A program made the position numbers and the translations under genes. Positions 1 through 11,800 of a DNA stretch of 64,000 nt are shown here, piece after piece. Each line of letters begins with the position of its first letter. Position 1 is the first letter of the stretch. Below the pieces are notes generated by a model, which was given only the letters and a program-made list of their open reading frames with translations, made no database searches and had not been told where the DNA came from. The stretch comes from Triops longicaudatus (Eukaryota; Arthropoda; Branchiopoda; Notostraca; Triopsidae), in contig JAGQDJ010000156.1 in NCBI GenBank assembly GCA_022885665.1, forward strand, positions 620,001 to 684,000, written 5' to 3'.

Positions 1-1487
1 CCCTGAACAGATAATGCAGCGAAAAGGAATTAAGGTAGCCTTTGTGCTCCACGTCAAGAAGTCGAAAGAAGTATTGCAATGCTTGGGGTTCTTTTCTGTT
101 TTCTAAAGCTAGCACAAAATCTAGGTAAGTTTTGTAGTCCATTTCACCGTCATACGTTAAGCATTCCTCAAATACACGCTGGATAAAAACTGGAGTTAAA
201 GTTCCGGTACCGTATCTAAATGTCAAGAAAAAAATGAGAAAGTACATCTTTTAACGCGACAAACAAAATACCTCGCTAATTCATCTTGCGAAAGCATTCC
301 GTTGTGGTTACGATCAAGGTTTAAGTACTGTCCATACACACGTAACGCAGACTGGGCTGAAAACCAGTTCGCTTCTTGAGCATCTTTCGGCAATTCATCA
401 TCGCGGAGCTTTGATAATTACGATGTATAATTGAATAGGAAAACAATGCCAATGTTCACTTCAAGCAAGTCATCCAAGAAGCTGCAAGCCAAAATATCTT
501 GGATTCGCACCCTGCCAGTCCGAAGTGGATCGAGAAAGAAGAGAAATTTTCGCACCGCAGTGCACACGTAAAAAGAATGGAATGATTTTTCCAGTCCTTC
601 CAACTGAGATAACGTAGGAATCAGCTCAGTTATATAGTTTTCGAGGTCCTACGAAAATACCAGAGCCAATTAGTGACCAAACAGATTTCAAACCGTAATT
701 TCACTTACAGATTCTCTTAGATAGCCCTGACCAGTCACGTCGTAAAGTGAAAGTCCAATGCGGGTTTGATGGAGCCATACTTTTCGCATGACATAGTTGA
801 ACATGGCCAAGATGGATATCCGCCCATGAACGTCGTTTTGCTGAAGCCGCGCGAACACGACGGGAGTGAAAAAAGATCTTGATACAAACTGATTTTTAGC
901 TTCCCAGGATTAACATGGGGTTATATTTACTTGCACTTGCTAGTAGCTAAATTTCGAACTTTGAGGAACTGTTCATATGAAATCATATGTTCTCCGTTTA
1001 TTGCGGGGCCGCTATGGTGCTTCTCTAACAGCGCCCATAATGCCTGCCAATTAGATGCGTGGTTGTGAGTTTTGGTAATACTATTTTTTCCTGACAAAGA
1101 ACCTTTAGTTCGTTGTTGTCTAACAGCTCTTTGCTCTTCCTTTGCAAAAACGCGGCGCGAGCTTCTTCGCGGAATTTTTGTCCGAGCAAATCATCGTCCG
1201 CCGGTAACTTCAAAGCAGAAGAATAATTTTGAACTGAAGCCGTAATTCATAGAAATATTACTTTGGTGTAAAACTCTGGTATTAACGGTAGGCTCATCTC
1301 CCGATTTGTATCATCTCCTTTTAACTGACCCAAGTACTTTTGCGTCAACGCATCTTCATCTTCTTTTTCTGTCACATTGAAAAGAATATAAGTAAGCGAA
1401 TAAAAGAAACGAACAATGGAAAATACCAGAAAACTGAGATGACGTGTCTATTTTATTTATTGATCTGAGAAGACCTTTCAGGTCCAT
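1..1487 (-). CDS. PPP2R3C: PP2A regulatory subunit B'' gamma (G5PR), 3' end cut by window
   Basis: This gene encodes a B''-type regulatory subunit of protein phosphatase 2A, an EF-hand protein known from centrosome, microtubule and lymphocyte-survival work. Recognition rests on near-verbatim family blocks on the minus strand: LPADDDLLGQKFREEAR (about 1155-1210), VWLHQTRIGLSLYDV and GQGYLRESDLENYI (about 700-790), FFLDPLRTGRVRIQDILACS (about 480-550) and LTYDGEMDYKTYLDFVLALE (about 110-170). The start is the ATG at 1487: exon 1 begins MDLKGLLRSINK, matching the human MDWKEVLRR start, and joins in phase across an intron of about 55 bases to the exon beginning EKEDEDALTQKYLG. Introns are short throughout. 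The reading runs off the window edge shortly after the GYLNSFSLHYLFR block, so roughly the last 70-80 residues lie upstream of base 1. The gene is divergent from GTF2A1. Confidence 0.95.
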
Positions 1488-1738
1488 GACGGTTAATAGA
1501 TAACACGTGTTTTGCCGAAAAGCCAAACATTAAACTTTTATTTGCGCGGCTAATATTGCTTCATCTTGACAGTTTGTATCTGCCACCTAGCAGGGTATGC
1601 ATGAATTAAGGTCACGTGACATTTAGGGAAGTCCACAAACCATATATAAAGGATTGCCAGTGACATACCAAGTGTAATAACGTTGCGTTGGTTGGCCTGG
1701 TGAAGATTTAATCCAAGGTTAACCAGTCTTGATCAACC
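1488..1738. promoter_or_regulatory. Divergent promoter between PPP2R3C and GTF2A1
   Basis: The two start codons are only 251 bases apart and point away from each other, so this interval must hold both promoters. It contains a TATA-like box (TATATAAA, 1643-1650) about 90 bases before the GTF2A1 ATG. It also has two CACGTG E-boxes: one at 1504-1509, and one inside the perfect palindrome GTCACGTGAC at 1611-1620. That palindrome is the consensus bound by bHLH-leucine-zipper factors of the USF/MiT-TFE type. No TATA box is obvious on the PPP2R3C side. Confidence 0.6.
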
Positions 1739-4700
1739 ATGACAAACAGTCAAGCCTTAGTTGTAAGTACTAGCAAATGAAACAAAAAACTGCACGGTAG
1801 ACATAGGGAAATTACAATTTAAATTGGCTAAAGAAAGCTGGAGACGGCAATGTGCCTCGAAAGCGGTACTCATAGACATAGTAACAAACCATTTTAACTA
1901 TACTTCATATGCACAATGAGAAAGTATGCACTTGCTTAGAAAATGTGGATTAATTATAAAATAGGAAACGCATTCTGCACATAAATATAACCGTTTAACA
2001 TCTTATTAGGCCAAGTTATACCGGAGCGTTATCGACGACGTTATCAACGGGGTTCGGGATAGCTTTTTGGACGAAGGAGTGGATGAAGCTGTGCTTCAGG
2101 AATTAAAACAGTTATGGGAAACCAAGTTAACCGCAAGTAAAGCTATAGAACCGACTGTAGACCCAGCCGAAGTGGCGCTCATGACGAAACTCCAGTCACA
2201 AGGAGCAGCCAAAGGTATAAAAACTAAAAAAATGCACACAAAATGAGTCGTGTGTTTCTTTATATATAGGAGGCGGGACCGGTGCACAAACCAACGCGAA
2301 GGCTGCTCAGCAAGCAGCAGCCGCGAGCCAACAAGCCAGTCAGCAACAGCCACAGCAACCGGAATCACAACCGACTGGGGCATCAGCGACTCCTGTTGCA
2401 GCAGCAAATCAGCCTGCACCCGTGAAAATGGTGCCTGTACAAATCACTGTTCCTGCTCAAGCAGGTGTCCCCAGTTCGACTGCAAAAACCATCACAGTCC
2501 AAGTTCCGGCCCACGCTTTGCAAGGTAGCTCTTAAGGGTTCATTATAAACCAATAAATTTATGTGTAACACAAATTTCTTTAGGTGGAGCCGCGGGAGCC
2601 CAGCTACAAGCTGTTTTAAGTTCACCTACCATTACATCCACTTTGACGTTACCTCCCGATCTTGCCGCTAACGTGTTACAGCAGCAAATCAATGCGGCGT
2701 TACAGACATCAACAGCCAGACAAAACGCAGCCATGAAAGGGGTAAGTATTTGTATTATAGATGTCGAGTGTACGTTTGTATTAACGTTTTTTTTTGCCTT
2801 GAAGAAGGGTGTTACACAGCTGGACGGAGCACTTGACACTTCAGATGATGAAGACGATCTCGACGACGACGACGACGATGTGGATGATGATGACGCAGAT
2901 AAGGAAGATGATGAAGAAGCAGAAGAACAAGAAGGGGAGCAAGAAGAAGAGCCGTTGAATTCAGAAGACGACGTGAGTGACGAAGATCCTACTGATCTTT
3001 TCGAAACGGACAATGTTGTTGTCTGTCAGTACGACAAAGTAAGTTTCATTTCTATGCTTAAAGTAACGTTAAGCCATGAAGTCGTTGAGAACAGGGAACT
3101 AATTGTAGAAACCGCGTAGTCGAGTGCAGTCTCTTATAATGCTGGGTTGTAGAGAAAGGCAAGTTATCTTGAGGGAAGTCCAGAATTTCCGGCCTATGTA
3201 AATGTACGTTCAGGAAAGCGTTCGACGTAAGGAATTTGCATTTGGTGCGAGTTTAGTTAAGGGTGCAGCAAGTTGCCCATATAGTTTCCGTGGAAGTTAA
3301 CGGAAATAACCTACAGCCTCACAACCGCTGTAATCGTTAGCTACACGGTTCTGAGAAACACCAAAGTAACCTTTTTAGTGCAAACTTTTTCGAGTAAACT
3401 GGCGGTAATTGCCATTTCAGCGACAATTACCGCCAGTCACCAGTGAAGAAAAAACTGTACCGAAAGTATCAACACCAACGCCTACTTGCAGTGACATTTG
3501 GCAATTAGTCTGGCTCGAAGTCAGTTTAATTCATTTTTCTTCCTTCTTTGTGAAGCACAGACACGAGCGCGAATTCGTTATTCTAATACACGCTAACAGC
3601 TTGTCAACTACCCACCAAGCACTCGTATGAGCAGAACTTGCTAATAGCTGCACAATCTATAAATAGCTTATAAAGTAGCAAGTTTTCACATTTCCACCTT
3701 ATAAACCCAAAGTGAACTGAGGAAATACGTATTTTTTAAATTGAAATTATTTGTTAAATTTTTTTTCCGCTCAAAATGTTCAGTGTCTCCGCACTTTAGA
3801 CATCTAGGAGTCCCAGCACGGGGACAAATTTGTCATGTTTCGAGTACATTCATGGAATGAGGTTATCAATTTTCGCTAGCGTTTTCCTGTTCTAAAATCA
3901 AAGCAGCATTGCGGATCCTATACACGTCTGTCAGGTCCTAGGTCATTTTTTCAGGGCAGTTTTTCGTAAAGAGAAGATGCTCTTATCAGCACGCGGCTTA
4001 GCATGATAATTGCAAGCTGAGCATCCCCAGCAACGCTGGGCAAAAAAAGTGCAACGTTTATGACCCACCAAGTGCTGTATGTCTTCGACATGCTATTTCC
4101 ATATACTTAAGGCCGCTTGTCATTCACTGGCTCTTGATCCGATGGTATCATACTAATGGCACTTGTCATCAAACTGACTTAAAGTTACTTCTTAATAAGA
4201 GTGATTGGACCTTCGCCTTACCGTAGACACCGAAGCCATTTGTCGAATCTGTCAAATCCGTTAGATCAGTGGTGCCCAACCTTTTATCACCCGAGGGCCG
4301 CGCGCGACATGATATAAAATCTCGCGGGCCTGAATGTTCCGGTTTCGCCAGAATCATACCGACGTTAAAAATTAAATTATGCAGTGATATACATGAGCGG
4401 TATAAATGAGCGGGCCGTATGAGGCACCTTCGCGGGCCGGATACGGCCCACGGGCCGTAGGTTGGGCACCACTGCGTTAGATATTTTCAATATTCCGAGA
4501 ACGTTTTTGTGTAAGTGGCAAAAGAAATGTGTTGCATATAAAAGAACAAAATGAACAGTACAATTATTTCCCTAGTATATAAAAAAAATCGTTTGAAGGT
4601 AAGGTGGATAGTGCAAATGAGGGGTAAGTGTGCTAATGGTAAAGTTTTTTTTGAGGGGTCTTTATTGGCCTTAAGATGTTTCCTCACCTTTTAGGCAACT

Positions 4701-5052
4701 GCGTAAGGAAAACTTTCTCTGTCACAAAAAGGATCAGAAAAGCTTTTGCGTGCCCACGTGTAGCTAATTAAGACAATTTCTCGCTCATTTAACTAATGGT
4801 GTGCCTTATAAAGTACGCAAGAAAGCACAACTATCTGTGAGGCTCTTCAGTTTATCAGTGGTAGATTGCGTGGGCGCGAATTGCAAGTGTTTCTCTAAAA
4901 CTGTTAATTTTAAAGCTTACTAATTTATATGCGTTTTGTCATAGATTACCCGAAGTCGCAACCGGTGGAAGTTCCATCTCAAAGACGGCATTATGAGCTT
5001 AGCAGGGAAAGATTACGTGTTCCAGAAGGCGAACGGCGATGCGGAATGGTAG
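1739..5052 (+). CDS. GTF2A1: Transcription initiation factor IIA alpha/beta precursor
   Basis: The large TFIIA subunit stabilises TBP on the TATA box. Coding exons read as 1739-1762, 2010-2214, 2270-2524, 2584-2741, 2808-3038 and 4945-5052. They join in frame to 326 residues, a little shorter than human (376). The N-terminal helical domain begins at residue 9 with AKLYRSVIDDVINGVRDSF. A glutamine/alanine-rich linker follows in exons 3-4, then an Asp/Glu tract in exon 5. The C-terminal beta-barrel segment WKFHLKDGIMSLAGKDYVF lies in the last exon and ends with GDAEW, as in other animals. The taspase-1 motif QLDG is at residues 218-221, just before the acidic tract, so the alpha/beta cleavage is probably conserved. 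The final intron is 1.9 kb and carries a hAT-type MITE; the others are 55-250 bases. Confidence 0.97.
4259..4482. mobile_element. hAT-type MITE with 8-bp target-site duplication
   Basis: A 208-base element (4267-4474) begins CAGTGGTGCCCAACCT and ends with its exact reverse complement, giving 16-base perfect terminal inverted repeats. It is flanked by a perfect 8-base direct duplication, CGTTAGAT, at 4259-4266 and 4475-4482. An 8-base duplication with CAGTGG-type ends is the signature of hAT DNA transposons. The interior is GC-rich (several GGGCCG/CGCGGGCC blocks) and has no ORF, so it is non-autonomous. It sits in the last intron of GTF2A1, and the intact duplication suggests a fairly recent insertion. 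Confidence 0.93.
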
Positions 5053-7995
5053 ATAGCTACTGTGCACTATAGACAAAACCCTCACGAAGCGAAGCCTCGC
5101 CCCCTTTTTGAGTATGCACAGGAGTATTTTGTATACATAGCAGTTTTCCGACTAAACTAGATTTTTTCTCTTAATTTTCCGCCAAAGACGGGTTAACCCC
5201 ATGGGTGAGGCTCCTGGCCTTGGAGTACCATTAGGCAATTTAATTTAGAGATCCTCCTCCAAACAGCCATTTTAAGTTATCTACCGCTACTTGTTTAATA
5301 TGTGTTTGTGAGCGCCACTTGTACACGGTTTTAAATAAAAAACATAAAAACGCAGCAACAAGTTTCCAATTCTGTTAAAGATTTTTTCCTGATATCTGCG
5401 TTACGAAAATAGACAGCTCGTCACCGAGCCGCTGTAATAGTCTTTACAAACGAGTCGAACTCCACAAGTTTCCGTGCGCGAGATTGCGTTCGGATTACGG
5501 ACTGTCCTGTCTGCTATCACCATTCGTTAGTCAACATGAAAAATCTTACGTTTTGTTAAGTGATAAGTCGGAGAAAGTGATTACAGTGGGAACACGCAGT
5601 GTTATGCAAAAAACGTAGAACTTTTGAGTACCGACCAAACGCGTAGTCACGAAATATAGAGGTGCGGGCTTTGAAAAGGCGCTATGGAGATGAAAGTGTC
5701 GCTGTCAAGTGCCGCCCTGTAAGCATTTGAAGCTTCTTGTGATGAAACATTTATTAAATATTTGTACGAATGCGAGCGCCATGAAACCTGGAGTGTAACG
5801 TATAGTGCTTGTGTCAGGAGCAGTATTCGCGAGTGACAAGCAATTGCAAGAGATTAGCAACTGGTGAATTATGTGGCAGCTAAATTTCTGTGATTTTCTA
5901 GGGCTTGTGGCTTTTGTAGATCAGAAAAAAATTTTATGCACTCCTAAAAAAAAAGAAAAAAAATGTCAGTACTAATTAAACTCGGCAACTCTTCAATCTT
6001 CGCAACTGTTAATCATAATAGACCATCGATTTCCAATAACCTGTGATTACAATCCATTAAAGAAATGCAAGGGCAAATGAACATTAGCGGAGTAATATTT
6101 TTAAGCATAATTGATAATACAATTTGGTATTAAGAGTACACGTATACGTATACGCGGTTAATAAGACGCTCGTTGTTCACACGCCACGAATCCCTATCGG
6201 AATTCTCTATCGTGATAATCAATACTTTAGAAGAGCTGAAGGTTAGAAATTTCTCGACAACAGCAAAAAAATAGTCCGTATTTCTGCATACAAAGTTGCT
6301 GCTCGCAGTGTTTTCATCAATTATTCAGATAGAGTCTCGTGGATATAAAAAAGGACAGGAAAAATAATGTATTCCCTCAAACATTTCCTTGTATCACGGA
6401 ATATTTTGATCGTCCAGTACGTAACTTGGGTCGCGTTCTAATTGTGCCGTAATTTGGTTAACTCGTCAGTAATCAATGATAGGGCCCCTGGAATGACATT
6501 TTGTTCCGCAAAAGCGTTAGTCACTATTTCCAAAAAAATTGTGTCAATATCGGAGATTACGCATATGTCAAGCTGGAAAGAAAGATATTGCTGTGTTTCT
6601 TTCACCTGGCAAACGCGTTGTATAAGCGTCGTTTTTTTTCTACGTGTTTTGACTTGTGCTACGTTTTCATAAACTTCGGAGACACTTTCTTTCTCAGAGG
6701 ACTTTGGTAATGTGTTTCTGTAACAAAAGCACCGTACTTTCCGTACCCCTGTTGCACGTTTCGTGTAGCAGAGGAAAACCAAATTTGCTGGCTAACGATC
6801 GTTCCGCTAGAATGCAATTGCTGGCAAGGACTCCTTGGAGGCAAAGGCGGGATACATTTGGAAGATAAGAAACAAGCAGGGAAACAAAATTCTCTAGTTC
6901 TTTAGTTCTTGCCTGAACGTTCTCTTTCCGACAGACAATGGATCAAGCTTTGAGGCAAAAATACGACCCAAAAAAGTGTCGAGGAGCTACATAAGACAAT
7001 AGGTTTATTTTAAGCAGAAAAAAATCCCGACTAAGCTAAAAGGATTGAAAATAAAATAAAAAAAATAAATAAAAAAACGAGTAAAAATTTTATGGCTCTT
7101 TTACTTATGCACATCAACACCACACCGGTGAAAAACCTTTCTACATACTGCATCATATTCTGTCTGCTCTTTTCCCTCGTGAAGTAGCTGATCGCGTGCT
7201 TGTGCAATTTTTATTGTATTTCGTTCGCTTTTCATTATTACTCTCATGCAAACCGTCCAAAGCTGGTATTATGCCAAAATTTCGCTTGTCTTAAGAACTT
7301 ACACACTTTCGCAGCTGGTCTTAATAAAGTAAAGGGATGAAAAGTGCTCCCCGATTTTGCTGACCTATTCACAGTCGTTTCCCAAAAGACGGAAACCGTA
7401 TTTCTTTTTTAATTGTCAAAAGAGCAGACATGGTCGGAAACGCAGCACTTAAAAGAATCATTTTCAGCTGTTAGCTAATTTCTGGGAATTTACGAATTTC
7501 GCCCTCGTGTGGGTTTGTAATTTCGAATTCGCTACGTGAGATAGCTTAACCGTTTATTGAACAAATGCATTTCTCACTACCTACACACAATGTACGTTGT
7601 AAAAGTGTACATGCTCCAGATGATAAAACCCCCTGTGTTCCAGTTCCGTACTGTGTGCTACCTTTATCGTTATCCTCCGCCAGCGAGAGTTACGCATGGG
7701 AAGCAACAGTGGACATAGAAATGTAGCTCTCAAGGCTAAAACGTGTTCACTTAAGTTTTCTCAGGAGGGAATTATGTCCCTACACAAAGCAGTACATTTC
7801 AGTGTCTAGCTTTTCCCCTGCCTTCCTGACAGAACTGGATAACAATAAAAAAAAATCCTTAGAGCTTATTTTTGTTACTTTTATAGGGAACCTGAGTGTA
7901 GAAATTTGTTGTCTTGCGCACACCTGAACCAAGCCACCAGTGTCAGCGGTGTTCCGCCGCTGCATCAAAGGACTCGAAAGGAGGGGGACCCTAGG
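5053..7995. other. Non-coding stretch, no gene recognised
   Basis: About 2.9 kb between GTF2A1 and the prohormone promoter. Stop-free frames reach at most 114 codons (minus strand, about 6440-6780). They overlap on both strands, lack splice signals and resemble nothing I know. The stretch is AT-rich with A/T homopolymers, for example around 5945-5965 and 7018-7080. I see no RNA gene. Confidence 0.5.
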
Positions 7996-8166
7996 TATAA
8001 AAGTCTTCCTACGTGCGAGAGAATTCCGTGACTATCACTTCGACGTACGCGAGAGCAGTGAGTGAGGAAAGACTTGTGCGGTCATAAAGCAAGAAACAAG
8101 AAACATCTTTGAAGCGATTACACACAACGAAAGTGCGTCTTGCTTACGGCAATTTCGCCCTTTAGG
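7996..8166 (+). promoter_or_regulatory. Predicted promoter and 5' UTR exon of the IDLSRF-like gene
   Basis: A TATA box (TATAAAAG, 7996-8003) is followed about 170 bases later by a good splice donor (AGG|GTAAGC, near 8166). The matching acceptor (CTCTTTAAAG|) lies at about 8810, 17 bases before the prohormone ATG at 8828. This fits a non-coding first exon from about 8026 to 8166. It is inferred from signals only. Confidence 0.45.
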
Positions 8167-8827
8167 GTAAGCTATAAAATTTGCTTTATACGTGAGGTGT
8201 TCATTATTAGCGCGGATACTGCAAACATTCGTCGAAGCTCAGTTGTCGTTAAGACGTTTGCTACCTGAAACACTCACTATACTTTACTTTGCTCGACGTT
8301 CGCAAATATTTCTGCACCAATGAAAGGGTCTGAAGTGGAACTACTTGGCGAATCAGGCAACGCAAGCAATTACGGTTGCATGCCCGTTCGCCTTCTTTTA
8401 TAGTGCTATAGGTTCGGAAGAAACCCAAGTTCCAAGATTTTTATACCTTCCGTCAGCTTTTATTGAAAATTATAAGGCTATAAAGAGTACATACAAGTGT
8501 TGCAATTTTCTTGTCTCGGATTTCCTGGACCATGTGCATATTTTTGCTTCTTTGTGGAACACTTTTGCGGTTTACATTACCAATGGTAATATGCAGTTCT
8601 CCATGCATGGTAAATTCGTTTATATACGAAAAGAAAATATCGGAAAAAGTATGGGAAGAGACAAGTTTGTTGCTTCCTACTCAATTTTTGTAGCGTAAAA
8701 TGCCAAGCGGCTTTGCTGCGTATGACATATTTGACGACTTTGTTGCGTGGGTATACACATAAATGATAAAAAATATATTTTTTAGAAAAAAACGGCGTAC
8801 CTCTTTAAAGGACGGCAGCGATTCATC

Positions 8828-11800
8828 ATGTCACTTAACCCAACCTGCAGTTTCGCGTTGTTTCTGCTTATGGTTGCGTCGTCATCTGTGTTTGCCATTG
8901 ACTTGGTCAAGTTGCTGGAGCATCGGACACTAAAACGAGCAGGTAAAATTTTGCCTTAATTTTAATAAATGACCGCCTTCCTCTAAGAAAGCAAGGAACC
9001 ACGTTCTTGAACTACATCCAATTTCTCCTCGCATAATATGCTGATTACCAAGGGTGTGCATATAACGGTGTTCGTTTGATTTTCGTAACTCAATGTCACG
9101 CAAAACAAAGCATTATCTTCGCAAACGCTAAGTAATGAACCCACAAACTTGACCTAAAATAGAATGTTAGTGTTGTGCAACGAGTCGAGACAAGGTCGTC
9201 GCTCAGGGACGCGAAATAAAGCCTGCCAGAGAAGACAAGGATAAAGTGACTCCGCATTCATGTCCCTTTTTCTTCCCCCAAAACAAAAATCCATCACGGA
9301 AGATAAGTCAAGACTAATTATGGTCAAGAAAACTAAAGAGGGGAGTTAAATTGCTCCAGTTTATTCATCAATTAGGCAATCTTCGTTATTTCCCAGCTGA
9401 GCAAAGGGCTGGATCATTACTCTTAGTGGTCCATCTTCATTAACAAACCTGCTCGAGTTGCGTTTCATGCGCTGGCAACGACACAGCAATGCAACGGTTC
9501 CAACTGCCAGTGAACGTCTACAGCATGTTCAGGATGATTAGAAAAAGGAACTGAGCTTGAATTAAGATGACTAAAAAAAGTTTTATTGAGTTAGTTCGCG
9601 TTTCCATAGGTATTCAACCAGACTGTGTTTTTATTACTTCCACCTTATAGTATCGTGAGATTCAAGTAAGAAGTGAGATTCAAGTAAGAAACTTTGAGTC
9701 AAGCTATTAATGTTTCTCTTCGGCGTAGAAATAGTGTAGCGCTAGAAAGAAGACAAACTTTTAATAGTGCAGCAGAGGTATTCTTCGAAACACCTAGCGT
9801 CTTTTCTTCATAACCCCACTGGTTACAATTAATTTTCTTGACTGTTCAGCACGCGTACACTGTGTCGCATTTACATGGGGCAAATCCTCGTACTTGGGAG
9901 GTGCAAACATGTGGAGAAAAAATAGGAAACAGGGAAAGTAGTTATTAAATTGCGACACCGTTGCTTTCCCTTTTGCTCGCATGGCTAACAAAGAAATGTT
10001 TCCACAAGGGCGTCTCCCAATCAACTCTAGCTAGCAGAACGACAAAGACAAAGAAGCATAGTAATAGCACAATTTTCGACGTTCTACCGTGAGAACTGGG
10101 AAGGCTCCCTGCATGTCAAACGCTCATTTGCGGCAGCAGGCAGAAACTCTTGGAGCTCGGAAAAGAGCCCGAAGGACCAAATCACGCCAAGTGTACGTCT
10201 CTACCTCTGCGCTGGAGACGTTTACACTTTACAGAGTTAGAGAGAGTAATGGAGTTTCGTAGTGGTCTTTCGTTCCCGAAAGATCTTCAAAGGAGACCAG
10301 GGTGGGGGGTGAGCTTCAAAGAACCGGATCCTGTTTTGTTTAAATCTGCATCTCATAGCAAACTTTTCCTGTCCCTTACAAAGCTCTTGCAATGCGTGGC
10401 CTTTTTCAAGACTTCTTTCCAACTCAACAATTAGCAAATACATTTAAGTTACGTATAAATTGCTGTCTGGTAGATATGGCTGCCTGTATAGCTGCTTTAT
10501 GCGCGTAGCCATTTTTCAGCATTTTTGGTATAACGGATCTCTTGTGAGAAATAAATAAATAAATTCCGATATATTCTAATTTCGCTTTTTCAAGCCGCTT
10601 TTCGTGTATTTATTCATAACCCGGTACTGTATACCCCGTCTACTATAACCGACAGTTCGTTATAAGAGGGTTCGTTATAACAAGATTGTACTCAATTTAG
10701 TTTGTCAGCAACGGAGTTTATTTGAAGTTGCTTATTTGTTATAAGACATACTTTACCTAATTAGATTTATTATGTTGTAAAATGTAGTATCGCTTGCTGG
10801 AGAAGTTCGAAGTAGCTTGAACGGGATAATACACGTACCGAACTACCATTGTTGCTCAGTGGCCGTCATCTCACGCAAAGAAAGGCCATAAGCTAGTAAA
10901 GTAATTAATATTTACGCAAAGGTCGAAACCGAATTGTCATTATAAAAAATTATGTCTAGTATAAAAGAATAGCTATTTTGCTTCGCGTATTTGCACAGTT
11001 TGTTATTACAAGCAAAATACCGCTCGGAGAGCTTGCAGATATAGTGACAGGTACTGCGCTTCCCAATTCAACAATAAAAATAAGCAAACGACATAAAAAC
11101 GGCATTGGGACAAGAACGCGGAGTAAAAATAGAAAAATAAAGGTTACTCTTCGTAATAAAAAGGACCACCTGGGACAACCCGTACATACGCGTGGAAGTA
11201 TAATCCAACAGGCTCATCATAGAACTTGTATCTGCTGTCGTAAAGTCGAATGGGTGTGGGGGTGGATCTTTTGATTTTTTTGACGGTAAAATTGTATTTT
11301 CTCTGGGGATTATACAGTAAAGTTAATGGTCTTATGCATGATTTTCGTTTTTCATAAGAATAAATTTCGCCGGCTTCTTTTTGCAGAAACGAATGCCATT
11401 TCTTTCATTTTCAACGCTTGCAATCGTATAAACCAGGCCGCAACAGTGATAAATGGATAGCGAAATAGTGACACTTGTAGAACAAGGTGCACCTAGGTGT
11501 GAAGGATGAAGCTTCCGGTAGTGTTGATTAATGTAATCTTTAAGGTAGAACTCCGTCATGTCGACTAACGCGCACAGAGAGTAATCGATGTGCCAGCACG
11601 TTGATCAAGCTTGATTGTGCATTCTTAGAATAAAAGTGTGTTAAAAACTCCAGTATTACGTATTATAAAATAATAGTACCAGACTACTGTTATAAAATAA
11701 ATCTTTAATTTATCTTTCATTGCAATAATTGTAATTGCGTTTTTTTTTGCGAAATAAGTTTACATTCGGGACGTTCAATTTGCGATTTAGATCAAAAGGA

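Noticed and set aside
6438..6782. 114-codon minus-strand frame
   Set aside because: It overlaps several plus-strand frames, has no domain or splice context, and a frame of this length is expected by chance in a 64 kb AT-rich window.
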